NCBI RefSeq assembly: GCF_007786455.1
Contig: NZ_VNJK01000001.1
Location: 1,324,074 to 1,388,073 of the forward strand
Length of the DNA stretch: 64,000 nt
Direction of reading: 5' to 3'
Source of the DNA: Paenibacillus agilis
Lineage (GTDB): Bacteria > Bacillota > Bacilli > Paenibacillales > Paenibacillaceae
The translations under genes and the position numbers were made by a program. Of this stretch, positions 44,641 to 54,595 are shown piece by piece; position 1 is the first letter of the stretch; each line of letters starts with the position of its first letter. The notes under the pieces were generated by a model. That model made no database searches and was not told the DNA's origin. It saw only the letters and a list, made by a program, of their open reading frames with translations.

Positions 44641-44882
44641 TTATGAACTATCCAGAACAAGTAGGTGGAAATATGGAGAGGTATACCCATCTTGGTGTAT
44701 ATGGAATTCTTAAAATTACACCGTTTGTTAAAGAGGTTTTTAATACTTAGTATGGAATAGTTAGATTGCTATCGTGAATCGTATTTGCATGATTAACATA
44801 TACATCATAGACCTTCCTCATCAAGGATTTTTAGCACGTAGTAACGGGAGATGCTTTTAATTGATATGAAGGGGAGATGTTT

Positions 44883-45386
44883 GTGGAACTACAGTCTATT
44901 ATGCAACGGCTAGATGAAACAAGAGACGAATTAGTAGAAATACTACGTGAATTGAATGAAGAGCAGTTACATAAAAGGATAGACTTGAACAGCTGGAGTA
45001 TTAGTCAAATAGGTCAGCATCTATATACGGTAGAAGAATTATATGTTGTAGCTATAAGGAAAGGGTTAAAGAGCAAAGAGGATTCATATGTCGAAAGTAA
45101 ACCAATAGACGTGCTGCTGGATAGGAGTAAAAAGTTTGAAGCCCCTGATATTGTGAAGCCAACGGATGAGTGTTTAGGTAACTATGAAATCATGGAAAGA
45201 CTAAGTAACTCAAGACAGAAGTTATATGAATTATTACACTCCTTAGAAGATCCATCTGTTCTGAGCAGAAGACATTTTATACATCCGGCTTTTCAGGAGT
45301 TGTCACTACTGGAATGGGTTAGGTCATTGTACATACATGAGCAAAGGCATATTAAGCAAATACGTGAAATTATAGATGCATGCTAA
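44883..45386 (+). CDS. DinB-family protein
   Basis: 167 residues. Four-helix DinB fold: SWSISQIGQHLYTVEELYVV with His near residue 45, and the C-terminal SLYIHEQRHIKQIREI with the His pair near 157-161. The length and pattern fit the DinB_2 group of putative metal-dependent hydrolases. GTG 44883 has GGGGAG 6 bases upstream; ATG 44877 is the alternative. A compact terminator follows. Confidence 0.85.
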   Translation: MELQSIMQRLDETRDELVEILRELNEEQLHKRIDLNSWSISQIGQHLYTVEELYVVAIRKGLKSKEDSYVESKPIDVLLDRSKKFEAPDIVKPTDECLGNYEIMERLSNSRQKLYELLHSLEDPSVLSRRHFIHPAFQELSLLEWVRSLYIHEQRHIKQIREIIDAC

Positions 45387-45393
45387 CCCTTAG

Positions 45394-45416
45394 ACGCCTT
45401 GTAAGGCGTTTTTTTG
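45394..45416 (+). terminator. Terminator after the second DinB gene
   Basis: ACGCCTT pairs perfectly with AAGGCGT over GT, followed by TTTTTTT. Confidence 0.85.
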
Positions 45417-46140
45417 TACTTAAGAATGGACTGAATACATAAGGCTGAATATGTATGCATATTACTTCAGTAGGTATAAATATCCGATGTTTACGTTTAT
45501 TAACTTGTTGTACATGCAGAAATGTATCAAAATGACGAATTTCATAGAAATCTTTACGATAATGTGAAAATCAATACTAACAATTGGATATATATATGAT
45601 ATGATAATAGTAATCCTCAATGGATGAAAAATCTCTAAGTTTTTAGCAGATTGAGGAGGGTCCATCTTTCTTTGTATCAATAGTTTACAAGGGGGTCTAA
45701 ACATTCCATTTCCCCCTGAGCAAATGAGCTCAGGTTGATTTTTGATGTTAAGATTGCTTTTTTAAGTCGTTGGTGAGTAGCATATTGGGGATGCTTGCGA
45801 ATCAAGACTGGTGGTACCACATTTTTTCGAGAATCGTTTTTCATGTCCAAAATAAGAATTACAGCACAACTAAGAACTTGAATGGCGGCTTTTCAATGAA
45901 AACTGCCAACCAAAGCCACTACCCATGCAAAATCGGGTCCAGGCCTTGGTTTTTGTGTATGCCTAGGGTTTGTAGACGAGTTCTCACTACCTGACGGTAA
46001 CCGTATGTTATCACTGCAATTTACCGGATTTTTCATAGCCTATAATCGTAATATTTTAAACTATAAATAATAGTGAGAGCCCATGCAGCTAGAGAACCTA
46101 CAACTTAACTACAAATATTAGCGTGTAAGGACGGTAAAAA
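45417..46140. other. 724-base stretch without a convincing gene, upstream of mqo
   Basis: Short frames only; none has a ribosome binding site with coding character. It holds a hairpin at 45715-45742 (CCTGAGC/GCTCAGG followed by TTGATTTTTG), a TGGTGGTACCACA palindrome near 45808, and a TATAAT at 46041-46046 that could be the -10 of mqo (a good -35 is lacking). Confidence 0.45.
45715..45745 (+). terminator. Stem-loop with T-rich tail in non-coding stretch
   Basis: CCTGAGC pairs with GCTCAGG over 6 bases, followed by TTGATTTTTG. No gene directly upstream; it may end a read-through or an unseen small RNA. Confidence 0.45.
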
Positions 46141-47643
46141 ATGAGTAACAGACAAACGAAATCAGACGTTATTTTAATTGGTGCTGGAATCATGAGTGCA
46201 ACATTGGGGACATTGCTTAAAGAATTAGCACCAGACTGGGAAATTAAAGTGTTTGAGAAGCTTGCTAGCGCAGGTGAGGAAAGCTCTAACGAGTGGAACA
46301 ATGCAGGAACAGGGCATGCTGCACTATGTGAGCTTAACTACACTTCCGAGAAGCCAGATGGGTCCGTAGACATTAGCAAAGCTGTAAAAATTAATGAACA
46401 GTTCCAAGTTTCTATGCAATTCTGGTCTTATCTTGTAAGCAGCAATCTGATACGTAATCCGCAAGACTTTATTATGCCATTGCCTCATATGAGTTTAGTA
46501 ATGGGGGAAAAGAATGTAGCGTTTTTAAAAAATCGTTTTGAAGCGCTGTCAAACAATCCTCTGTTCCATGGAATGGAGTATTCGGCTGACCCGGCAACAC
46601 TGGAAAAATGGATTCCGCTTATTATGAAAGGCCGCACATCGAATGAGCCTATAGCGGCAACCAAAATTGACACAGGAACTGATGTCAACTTTGGTGCTTT
46701 AACGCGACTCTTACTTGACTACTTACAAACGAAAAAAGTTAACATTGAATATAAGCAAAGCGTTGATGATATAAAGCGTACGAGCGACGGCTTATGGGAA
46801 TTGAAAGTGCGAAATGTCGAGAGTGGTTCAGTGGAACGCCATACTGCCAAGTTTGTATTTATCGGTGGCGGGGGTGGAAGCCTGCATTTGCTGCAAAAAT
46901 CCGGTATTCCTGAAGGTAAAGCTATCGGTGGCTTCCCGGTAAGCGGACTATTTATGGCATGCAACAACCAGGAAGTGATTGAGCAGCATCATGCAAAAGT
47001 ATATGGCAAAGCGCCAGTTGGTGCACCGCCGATGTCTGTGCCGCATTTGGATACAAGATATATCGACAATAAGAAAACATTGCTCTTCGGACCGTTTGCT
47101 GGTTTTTCGCCTAAGTTCTTAAAAACAGGATCTATCTTTGATCTAGTAACTTCTGTTAAACCGCACAATCTTGTAACGATGCTAGCGGCAGGAGCTAAAA
47201 ATGTTTCATTAACGAAGTATTTGATCCAGCAGGTCATGTTATCGAAGGAACAGCGTATGGCAGATTTGCGTGGATTTGTTCCAGACGCTAAGAGTGAAGA
47301 TTGGGATTTGGTAGTAGCAGGCCAACGTGTGCAAGTTATTAAAGATACTAATGAGGGCGGTAAAGGTACGCTTCAATTTGGTACGGAAGTGATAACTGCT
47401 GCAGACGGCTCGATCGCTGCTTTGCTTGGTGCTTCTCCTGGTGCTTCTACGGCTGTTCAAGTCATGTTGGAAGTTATGCAAAAATGCTTCCCGCAGCATA
47501 TAAAAGAGTGGGAGCCTAAATTAAAAGAGATGATTCCGTCTTATGGCGTGTCACTTGTGCAAAATCCTGAACTTATTAAGGAAATTCATGCTTTAACAGC
47601 GCGTGCACTTGATCTAAATGGTGAACCGCAACCTGTTGTGTAA
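46141..47643 (+). CDS. mqo: Malate:quinone oxidoreductase
   Basis: Membrane-associated FAD enzyme that oxidises L-malate to oxaloacetate and feeds electrons to the quinone pool. 500 residues. FAD motif [20 protein letters not shown] at the N terminus; [17 protein letters not shown] near residue 52; [20 protein letters not shown] near 240; [16 protein letters not shown] near 318; [16 protein letters not shown] near 425. All are typical of MQO. A weak TAAGGACG stands before the ATG. A terminator follows. It connects functionally with the dicarboxylate sensor and transporter at 61-64 kb. Confidence 0.95.
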   Translation: MSNRQTKSDVILIGAGIMSATLGTLLKELAPDWEIKVFEKLASAGEESSNEWNNAGTGHAALCELNYTSEKPDGSVDISKAVKINEQFQVSMQFWSYLVSSNLIRNPQDFIMPLPHMSLVMGEKNVAFLKNRFEALSNNPLFHGMEYSADPATLEKWIPLIMKGRTSNEPIAATKIDTGTDVNFGALTRLLLDYLQTKKVNIEYKQSVDDIKRTSDGLWELKVRNVESGSVERHTAKFVFIGGGGGSLHLLQKSGIPEGKAIGGFPVSGLFMACNNQEVIEQHHAKVYGKAPVGAPPMSVPHLDTRYIDNKKTLLFGPFAGFSPKFLKTGSIFDLVTSVKPHNLVTMLAAGAKNVSLTKYLIQQVMLSKEQRMADLRGFVPDAKSEDWDLVVAGQRVQVIKDTNEGGKGTLQFGTEVITAADGSIAALLGASPGASTAVQVMLEVMQKCFPQHIKEWEPKLKEMIPSYGVSLVQNPELIKEIHALTARALDLNGEPQPVV

Positions 47644-47672
47644 CTCGGATCTATAAAACATATAATTTAGTT

Positions 47673-47719
47673 AAACGGCCTTCGTCCTGAGTTTCATGGT
47701 ACTGAGGCCGTTTTATTTT
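47673..47719 (+). terminator. Terminator after mqo
   Basis: AACGGCCT pairs perfectly with AGGCCGTT over a 23-base loop, followed by TTATTTT. Confidence 0.75.
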
Positions 47720-47721
47720 GA

Positions 47722-47979
47722 CTGGATACGTATCAACAAATGGGAAGATCATTAGGAATATTACATACTAAGCTTAAAGCTAACGAAAGCTTAATTGATC
47801 AAGAAGATAGATTCAATTTAGAGACTCTTAGATCAAATACAAGGGACAAATTGAAGCATATTCAGAAAGATTATTCTTTCATGTTGAGTACAAATAAGCT
47901 TGAGGATGTAATGGATGAGTTAGTTGTGTATCAGAACATGAAGCAGACGTTTATTCATGGAGATTTGGGTAAATTGTAA
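47722..47979 (+). pseudogene. APH-type phosphotransferase fragment
   Basis: The frame YQQMGRSLGILHTKLKANES, then VYQNMKQTFIHGDLGKL with a stop, matches the middle of aminoglycoside/choline-kinase-like phosphotransferases: an LGxLH helix and the start of the catalytic HGDL motif. The N-terminal ATP-binding lobe and everything after HGDL are missing. No ribosome binding site. A decayed gene. Confidence 0.6.
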
Positions 47980-48539
47980 GAGGCGTACTTGCATTGCTTC
48001 ATTACTCAAGTGATGAAGATAGCTTTATGATAAATGCGAGAAGAATGATAGATGTAGAAGTGAGATTAAATAAAATCATTCAAGAGAGGTTTATGTGAGT
48101 TGTGTCTTAATATATGAAGGAAATGAGAGCTGAATGAAAAGCATCTTTCCACAGAAATTCACTCGCTTTATAACTTCTACTGAATGATCTTTTCCCGGGC
48201 AATAAATTTCTCTTGTTAGTCTTTTAATTGCGTTTTGAATAGTTTCTGAAGTTTCTAATTATCTTTCACCTGTGCGATCGTCTTGTGCGTGCTCTTGTAA
48301 AAGATACTTGTTCGATATATGTGGATATTGATGGATTTGATGATGGTTTTTTCCATAATTTTAATGGTATGATAATAGAGATAATTTCTTAATCCAGTTA
48401 GGATACAGTACATTATTATTTTAATGGATCACTGTATCCAAGTGATGGCTTAAGAATGATACAAGTTATTAAAATGAGAATAGATGAAAGTGAATAATAG
48501 CTATAGAGATCTTACTAAATATAAAATGGAGGATATTTC
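47980..48539. other. 560-base decayed stretch
   Basis: No intact gene. A 34-codon frame at 47994-48098 (LLHYSSDEDSFMINARRMID and RLNKIIQERFM) looks coding-like but has no start signal. On the - strand about 48270-48125 reads KRLTREIYCPGKDHSVEVIK, also coding-like, family not recognised. Probably remains of deleted genes or an insertion sequence. Confidence 0.4.
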
Positions 48540-49454
48540 GTGAGAGGGAAATCAATAAAACTCTACATAATGGGTGAAAATTATAAAAATCTTAAAACAG
48601 CAGAATTAAGCAATTGGACGGGAAAAGCTTACATTGGGCAAAGAAAGCACGTTCAGACACTACAAAGTTTTGAGGAGCTATCGGCACCAGGTATCTATGT
48701 TTTGATATCAGAAATAGAAGATTCTTTCCAAAAGAAAATATATATAGGTGAAGCGGATGAAGTAAATAAAAGGATTTCCGAGCACTTTAAAAATAAAGAT
48801 TGGTGGAGTGATTTTGTAGTATTTATAAGCAAGGACGCTAACTTAACAAAATCTCATGTAAGATATCTCGAAAGAGAATTGTATGAAATCGCCAAAAGGA
48901 ATCAGACTACTATCGAAACTGTAAATGCGAATACTCCCCCAGGTTCAAAATTGCCACTCTCAGATTGTGATGATATGAAAGATTTTAATGAAAACATTAT
49001 TTTTGTTTTAAGTAATTTAGGAATTATTGATTTTACTAAAAAGAAAGTTACAGAAGTCAAGGAAGATATGGATCAGGAACGCAATAAGGATACCGTTTTT
49101 TATTTGAATGTACCTGGAGCTAAAGGTGAAGAGACCAGAGAAGCGATGCTAGTAGTAGAAGATGGAGCATATAGACTTCTGAAAGGATCTTATATACGAA
49201 AGGAGCTTGTGAATAGTTTTTCTAGTCATAACTATGTAAGGTTAAGAAATCAGCTTGAACAAGAAGATTTTTTCATATTATCCAACAGTGGCAGTTTTTT
49301 TGAACTTGCAAAAGATGTGGAATTTACCTCTCCATCAGCGGCAGCAGCTGTTGTGAGAAATTGCTCAATGAATGGAAGAAGAGAATGGAAATTAAAGAGT
49401 GGAATGAGTTTAGATGAATATGAGAATAGAAGCTCTATCGAGAATCTTATTTAA
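48540..49454 (+). CDS. GIY-YIG nuclease-domain protein with DUF4357
   Basis: 304 residues. N-terminal GIY-YIG-like domain: APGIYVLISEIEDSFQKKIY, YIGEADEVNKRISEHF, and the catalytic Glu in YLERELYEIAKR near residue 120. The C-terminal 60 residues, FTSPSAAAAVVRNCSMNGRR, form DUF4357. The two together occur in a known group of unassigned proteins near restriction or defence genes. GTG start with GGAGG 8 bases upstream. AT-rich. The target is unknown. Confidence 0.85.
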   Translation: MRGKSIKLYIMGENYKNLKTAELSNWTGKAYIGQRKHVQTLQSFEELSAPGIYVLISEIEDSFQKKIYIGEADEVNKRISEHFKNKDWWSDFVVFISKDANLTKSHVRYLERELYEIAKRNQTTIETVNANTPPGSKLPLSDCDDMKDFNENIIFVLSNLGIIDFTKKKVTEVKEDMDQERNKDTVFYLNVPGAKGEETREAMLVVEDGAYRLLKGSYIRKELVNSFSSHNYVRLRNQLEQEDFFILSNSGSFFELAKDVEFTSPSAAAAVVRNCSMNGRREWKLKSGMSLDEYENRSSIENLI

Positions 49455-49486
49455 TAGGATAAACATACATAAAAGGACGGACAATC

Positions 49487-49951
49487 ATGACGAGACGGAT
49501 CATTGTAACAGGTGGGGCCATTATTCGAGATAACCAAGGAAGAATACTGCTGCAGAAGCGCTCGGATTACGGTGATTGGGGATTGCCAGGTGGAGGCATG
49601 GAACCTGGTGAAACCATTGAAGAAACGATGATTAGAGAAGTAAAGGAAGAAACGGGACTTGAAGTGCTGCATTCCAGTTTAGACTCCATTTACACAGGGG
49701 AGCGAATGGAATATACATATCCAGATGGAACTGAAGTTGTTTTCGTTATGTTTCTATTTCAGGTAGAAGCAGATTTACAGGGAACGATTGCCGAAGCTGA
49801 CGAGAGTCTTATTTTCACTGACCCGTACAATGAGTCTCTTCAGCTTGTATTTAAGCGAATAGAAGATATCGATATCAAAACCATTAATAAAGTACAAAAA
49901 CCTGTGTTTATGGATTTAAAGGAAGGAAAAGTAGGTGTATTAAGAGGTTAG
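49487..49951 (+). CDS. NUDIX hydrolase
   Basis: 154 residues. Complete Nudix box GGGMEPGETIEETMIREVKE then ETGLEV (GX5EX7REUXEEXGU) near residues 34-56; magnesium-dependent hydrolysis of a nucleoside diphosphate-linked compound. The N-terminal IIVTGGAIIRDNQGRILLQK is typical. GGACGG before the ATG is a moderate ribosome binding site. The substrate cannot be set. Confidence 0.9.
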   Translation: MTRRIIVTGGAIIRDNQGRILLQKRSDYGDWGLPGGGMEPGETIEETMIREVKEETGLEVLHSSLDSIYTGERMEYTYPDGTEVVFVMFLFQVEADLQGTIAEADESLIFTDPYNESLQLVFKRIEDIDIKTINKVQKPVFMDLKEGKVGVLRG

Positions 49952-50017
49952 TATCACTTAGGCGTTTTCCAGCAAGTAATCGGCTGCTTAAGAGCATATA
50001 TAGGGAGGTGTTTAATC

Positions 50018-50410
50018 ATGGTTCGGTCGAAACAGAGTGCTGTTGCAATGGCAATAATGCTTAGTTTTGTTTATGCGGCTTCTATAGAGGTCATCTCCAT
50101 CATTATCGGGCAAATCGAGGGTCCCATAAGTATAGAGGCTATTATTTTCGGGCTTACCATTTTATACGCCTTACCGACTCGGATACTTTATCAAAATAAG
50201 TACTGGCCATTTGCTTTGCTCATCATCGTAATAGCACCTCTGTTGTCGATTGCTTTTATGAATGTGTTAGGAGATTGGAAGCAGGTAAGTGGTGAGAATG
50301 TAGTTGGTGGATTAGAAGCGCTAATGATAAGAATATATCAAATCGTTAGTCTTATTCTAGGAACAGCATTGGGTTTGGTCCGCAATGCTTTCACGGCCAA
50401 GCTCAATTAG
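50018..50410 (+). CDS. Hypothetical small membrane protein
   Basis: Not recognised. 130 residues with about four hydrophobic helices (SAVAMAIMLSFVYAASIEVI, IFGLTILYALPTRILY, FALLIIVIAPLLSIAFM, IVSLILGTALGLV). GGGAGGTG lies 8 bases upstream of the ATG. Monocistronic. Confidence 0.65.
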   Translation: MVRSKQSAVAMAIMLSFVYAASIEVISIIIGQIEGPISIEAIIFGLTILYALPTRILYQNKYWPFALLIIVIAPLLSIAFMNVLGDWKQVSGENVVGGLEALMIRIYQIVSLILGTALGLVRNAFTAKLN

Positions 50411-50439
50411 TTGAAAAATAAAAAAGGTGGTACCTACAT

Positions 50440-50925
50440 ATGAATGTTGAATGCATTCGAGCTTCTGAATCATACAAAGAAGTCATTAGAAATTTAATGC
50501 AGCTCTATATTTATGATTTTTCCGAATTTATAAAATGTGATGTTGAAGAGGACGGCTTATTTGGCGCGTATCCTTATCTAGAAAGCTATTGGGAACACAA
50601 AAATGAAAATCATCGGTTTCCATACCTAATTAAGCAGGAAGGCAAATATGCTGGTTTTGTACTAGTAAGATTCGTCGAATCAGAGGAGCGGAGCTTCTTT
50701 ACGATTGCAGAATTTTTTGTTCTGAAAAAATATCGGAAAGCTGGAATTGGAAGAACGGTAGCTAAACAAATATTCAACTTGCATAAAGGGAATTGGGAAG
50801 TGTTTCAGATGGAAAGCAATACACCAGCCCAACTATTTTGGAACAAAGTAATAGATGAATATACGAAAGGTCAGTTTAGCGATAGAATAGGCGATGGCAA
50901 AAGGATACAAACGTTTACGAATTAG
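50440..50925 (+). CDS. GNAT acetyltransferase
   Basis: 161 residues. FFTIAEFFVLKKYRKAGIGR then TVAKQIF near residues 86-110 is motif A with the R/QxxG-x-G acetyl-CoA loop; the ending FQMESNTPAQLFWNKVIDEY fits motif B. The N-terminal LMQLYIYDFSEFIKCDVEED places it in a subgroup of predicted acetyltransferases. AAAAAGGTGG ribosome binding site. Substrate unknown. Confidence 0.85.
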   Translation: MNVECIRASESYKEVIRNLMQLYIYDFSEFIKCDVEEDGLFGAYPYLESYWEHKNENHRFPYLIKQEGKYAGFVLVRFVESEERSFFTIAEFFVLKKYRKAGIGRTVAKQIFNLHKGNWEVFQMESNTPAQLFWNKVIDEYTKGQFSDRIGDGKRIQTFTN

Positions 50926-51030
50926 CATTACGATAAACGAACTGATTGCCCAACTTCTTAGAATCCCCACAACATTTAATCATTTCAATTACACTTTCAC
51001 AATCTACTTATCATACAGCGAGGTAACGAA

Positions 51031-51648
51031 ATGACCGCTTTACTGACAGGAATCATTATCGGTATTTCCATAGCAGCTCCGGTCGGCCCAATTGGCATTC
51101 TATGCATTAGAAAAACATTAGCTCACGGAAGAGCATATGGATTAGCAGCAGGATTAGGAGCGGCATTGGCTGATGCATTGTACGGGTGTATTGCAGCATT
51201 TGGTTTCACAATAGTTATGCAATTTTTAGTGAGTTATTCCAACTGGATACAGCTAATAGGTGCGGTGTTTTTGTTATATTTGGCTTACAGTACGTTTAGA
51301 GCTCCAGTAAGGGATCAAATAGATCCTGAATCAAACAATCTGGGATATATGAAAACCTTTGGCACAACCTTATTATTAACACTCACAAATCCATTAACGA
51401 TCATTTCGTTCATTGGCATTTTTGCTGGAATGAATATTACATCCTCATCGGAGTCATCTTTTATGCTCGTTCTCGGCGTATTTACAGGTTCTGCACTTTG
51501 GTGGCTGACGCTTTGTTCAGTAGTTAGCCTATTCAAAAGAATGATTAGCGTGAAATCTATGAAATGGATAAATGCTCTATCCGGCCTCATTCTACTCAGT
51601 TTCGGTATGTATAGTTTGTATAATGCCTGCAAGGGACTTATAGGATAA
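51031..51648 (+). CDS. LysE/RhtB-family amino acid exporter
   Basis: 205 residues with six helices. The N-terminal IIIGISIAAPVGPIGILCIR with the APVGP motif, TLAHGRAYGLAAGLGAALAD and a TNPLTIISFIGIFAG segment near 120 define LysE/RhtB translocators, which export amino acids or homoserine lactone-like compounds. GCGAGGT lies before the ATG. Monocistronic. Confidence 0.9.
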   Translation: MTALLTGIIIGISIAAPVGPIGILCIRKTLAHGRAYGLAAGLGAALADALYGCIAAFGFTIVMQFLVSYSNWIQLIGAVFLLYLAYSTFRAPVRDQIDPESNNLGYMKTFGTTLLLTLTNPLTIISFIGIFAGMNITSSSESSFMLVLGVFTGSALWWLTLCSVVSLFKRMISVKSMKWINALSGLILLSFGMYSLYNACKGLIG

Positions 51649-51679
51649 GAGATTATATCGCCTAATACGAGGTGTATTT

Positions 51680-52261
51680 ATGAAATACAATGGCTCTCAA
51701 TTCTATGATCAAGACCAAGTGTTCAAGAAGTATCTCGAAAGAAGAAGTTGAGGTTCCAGCAATATGGTTGAGTTATCGAGGCAAGTGTTGAAGCATAAAC
51801 AGGGTAGAGTTATACATAGCTCGATGGAAGAATGGGAGTCTCCTCATTCTTTCTTTCATTTGGTCGTGTCTCGACTCGCGATTCATTACATCAAAGATAT
51901 TGAGCTGCTGTTTCATCGTTTTTATCGCTCGCTTCAACAGGACGGAAGCTTTGTATTCTCTGTCGAACATCCAGTGATCACCTCTTCACATGGCTTTAGC
52001 CAACCAAAAGGGTTTAAGGAGACGTGGCAGGTCGATCAATATTTTTATACGGGGGCCCGTGAGCAGGAATGGCTTGGTGGGACCGCCATTAAATATCATA
52101 GAACGATAGAAGATTACTTCGGTGCGCTGCAGAAAGCTGGGTTTATAATTGAAAGTTTACGTGAATCGAAGCCGATGCAGAAAAACTTTGCAAATATCGA
52201 AACTTATGAGCGAAGAATGAGAATTCCGTTATTTTTATTTTTAAAAGCAAGGAAACAATAG
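51680..52261 (+). pseudogene. SAM-dependent methyltransferase with internal deletion
   Basis: From ATG 51680 the frame gives MKYNGSQFYDQDQVFKKYLE then RRS and a stop. From about 51760 another frame gives NMVELSRQVLKHKQGRVIHS, SSMEEWESPHSFFHLVVSRL, AIHYIKDIELLFHRFYRSL through FLKARKQ. These are the beginning and the end of a class I methyltransferase; the piece between, which should hold the SAM-binding LDLGCG motif, is missing, about 45 codons. The C-terminal frame alone could be translated from ATG 51764 but would have no SAM site. GAGGTG before 51680 is intact. Confidence 0.75.
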
Positions 52262-52296
52262 CTGCTTATGAGACTAGAAAAGGGGTATTAATCGAA

Positions 52297-52770
52297 ATGT
52301 CTATGTCACCCTACTATCAAAATTTGAGAGACAAAGTAGGAGCGGAGCTTCTATTTATGCCCTCCGTTGCGGCGGTGGTCAGAAATGAAGAGAGTCATAT
52401 TCTTTTCATCAGAAAAGGTAACGAACAAATTTGGGGTCTCCCAGCAGGCGCCATTGAAATCGGTGAGACACCAGCTCAAGCGATTGTGCGGGAAGTATAC
52501 GAAGAGACGGGTTTAACAATCGTACCAACTCAAATTATAGGCGTATTTGGCGGAGAAAAGTATCAGTACCAATATAGCAATGGTCATCAAGTGGAGTATT
52601 TAGTTATCGTATTTGAATGTTCTATAATAGGCGGAAAGCTAGAAGCAATGGATGGCGAGGCAGAGCAGTTGTCTTTCTTTCGTGAAGATGAATTACCGGA
52701 CATTGCAATCCCTTATCCGAAAGAAATATTTTTTAAGAACGTTACAGAGGGTAGGACAGTGTTTGAATAA
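52297..52770 (+). CDS. NUDIX hydrolase
   Basis: 157 residues. Nudix box GAIEIGETPAQAIVREVYEE followed by TGL near residues 50-72, complete. VAAVVRNEESHILFIRKGNE near 25 is the usual first strand pair. A second, different NUDIX protein from the one at 49487; the substrate is unknown. AAAAGGGGT upstream of the ATG. Confidence 0.9.
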   Translation: MSMSPYYQNLRDKVGAELLFMPSVAAVVRNEESHILFIRKGNEQIWGLPAGAIEIGETPAQAIVREVYEETGLTIVPTQIIGVFGGEKYQYQYSNGHQVEYLVIVFECSIIGGKLEAMDGEAEQLSFFREDELPDIAIPYPKEIFFKNVTEGRTVFE

Positions 52771-52869
52771 CTGTAGTTAGATCCATGATACCGGTAGTCT
52801 ATCGAACGATTGAATCATCTTAGTGGTAAATGCTCAGTCAATATAGTTAAGAGAGAAGGTAATCAAAAA

Positions 52870-53910
52870 ATGCTAGCAAATAGGGATATCATGGAGCGGA
52901 TGAAGCATTTTCAAGTTATTGGGCTCAGTATGGCTATAATCCAGAATGGAAAGCTGAGTCAGGTGGAAGGATTTGGCTTGTGTGAAGCGGACGGTAGCAA
53001 ATCGATCAACCGTGAAACGATGTTTAGTGTATGTTCGATTAGTAAGTTTGTTACAGCGTTAGTAGTCTTGAAACTAGTTGAACAAGGTATTGTTGATTTA
53101 GATGAGGATGTGAATGACAAGCTTATTTCGTGGAAAGTACCGAATTGTAATTTGACATCCATTCATAAAGTTACACTGCGCAACCTGCTCTCTCATCAAT
53201 CAGGAATCGAAGATCCAGCTCACAGTTTTGGCGTGTTTGATTCGAGTCAAGGTATCCCCACTATGCTTGAAATTTTAGAAGGTAGAACCTTATATTGTTC
53301 AGAAGCAGCACGGATTAGCCATGTCCCTGGCACAGCCTTTCACTACTCGGATATGGGCTATTGCGTCGTTCAACAGCTAATCGAAGACGTCACGGGTAAG
53401 GCTTTTACACAGTTAGTTCGTGAACTGATATTTGAACCATTAGCAATGAAGAACAGTAGATACGCAAGTGAAACATTGGCGGGGCATGACGTTAATTTTG
53501 CTTGTGGTCACCATAAAAATGGAAACGTGATCGATAATAAGTATTGTATATATCCGTATCCATCCGCAGCGGGTTTATGGTCAACGGCTTCAGAATTGGC
53601 GCAGTTAGCTATTGAGGTTCTCAATACTTTACAGGATCGTGGGAAACTTGGAATATCGCAAAATACGATTAATGAAATGATTACCGCTCAAGGTTGTGTG
53701 CCATGGGCTGGGTTAAGCGTATTCTTTGATCAATCAGGTAGAGAGCTGGAGATGTTCTCACTCGGTTGGGGTGTGGGATATCAATGTATGTTGAAGCTGC
53801 AGCCGCATTTAGGTACCGGTGCTGTTATGATGACCAACTCTGATCTCGGTGTACATCAAAATGAAGGGCTAATCGGCGAGTTGATGCGTTCCATCGCAAT
53901 GGTTGAATAA
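52870..53910 (+). CDS. Serine hydrolase, beta-lactamase class C / esterase-like
   Basis: 346 residues, no signal peptide. Catalytic S-x-x-K reads CSISKFVTALVVLKLVEQG near residue 57; the Y-x-N/D-x-G tyrosine motif reads HYSDMGYCVVQQLIEDVTG near 158; RNLLSHQSGIEDP near 107 is the common LLxHxSG. Such cytosolic or secreted members act as esterases or D-aminopeptidases, and class C resistance cannot be assumed. ATG 52870 follows GAGAGAAGG; earlier codons from 52810 lack support. Confidence 0.85.
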   Translation: MLANRDIMERMKHFQVIGLSMAIIQNGKLSQVEGFGLCEADGSKSINRETMFSVCSISKFVTALVVLKLVEQGIVDLDEDVNDKLISWKVPNCNLTSIHKVTLRNLLSHQSGIEDPAHSFGVFDSSQGIPTMLEILEGRTLYCSEAARISHVPGTAFHYSDMGYCVVQQLIEDVTGKAFTQLVRELIFEPLAMKNSRYASETLAGHDVNFACGHHKNGNVIDNKYCIYPYPSAAGLWSTASELAQLAIEVLNTLQDRGKLGISQNTINEMITAQGCVPWAGLSVFFDQSGRELEMFSLGWGVGYQCMLKLQPHLGTGAVMMTNSDLGVHQNEGLIGELMRSIAMVE

Positions 53911-53926
53911 AATTGAGGTGAGGCTA

Positions 53927-54436
53927 GTGAAACGAGTAGAAGAGAATGTTTGCATCGACGTGTCGCCAGCTTCCATAGAAGAAAGTCATGAAATCTTGAA
54001 GTTATTAAAAGGAGCAGCAAGCTGGATACAAGCAAAAGGAATAAACCAATGGCATCCTGATGAAATTCATCTCGAACATATACATGAGTTTTTCCACAAT
54101 GGGTGTGAATTTTACTTGGCAAGAATGAATGAAGTCATTGTCGAAACTTTATTCATTTGTTGGTCGGATCCAATCGTTTGGGAAGAGCTTGATGATGAGC
54201 AATCTGGGTATATACATAAATTTGCGGTGAACAGAGATTACGTTGGCTTAGGGATCGGGAGTCAATTATTAAGCTGGGCTGAGCAATACATAAGAGATAA
54301 GGGAAAGAAGATTAGGTTGGACTGCATGGCTGAGAATCATAGATTGAACCAGTATTACGTAGAGTGCGGATACAAATATGTGAAGCGCTTAGAATGGGGG
54401 AATGGATGGAAGATCAGCCTGTATGAAAAGGATTAA
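53927..54436 (+). CDS. GNAT acetyltransferase
   Basis: 169 residues. GYIHKFAVNRDYVGLGIGSQ then LLSWAEQYI near residues 100-125 is motif A with the Q/RxxGxG/A-type loop; IRLDCMAENHRLNQYYVECG then YKYVKR near 135 is motif B. The group resembles N-acetyltransferases acting on small molecules. GTG 53927 has GAGGTGAGG upstream; the alternative start at 53903 lies inside the upstream gene. Confidence 0.85.
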   Translation: MKRVEENVCIDVSPASIEESHEILKLLKGAASWIQAKGINQWHPDEIHLEHIHEFFHNGCEFYLARMNEVIVETLFICWSDPIVWEELDDEQSGYIHKFAVNRDYVGLGIGSQLLSWAEQYIRDKGKKIRLDCMAENHRLNQYYVECGYKYVKRLEWGNGWKISLYEKD

Positions 54437-54595
54437 GTGTACTCGAATAGAGGCAAGAAGAAAATTTCATGTGGTTGGCAAATGTTCGCGGTTGTGATGT
54501 TTGAACGCTGATTATTTCTGGACGTCATCTGTTACCAAGCGTATATTGTTCATATTATGTAGTCACGCTCATAAATGATTGAAGAGGGATGTGGA

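Noticed and set aside
45800-45830. T-box-like motif TGGTGGTACCACA followed by TTTTTT
   Set aside because: The AGGGTGG...ACCRCG core is not complete, no stem I or specifier-like structure precedes it, and no aminoacyl-tRNA synthetase or amino acid gene follows. It is a short palindrome.
45770-45994. 74-codon + strand frame upstream of mqo
   Set aside because: No ribosome binding site, unusual composition and no family match; treated as non-coding.
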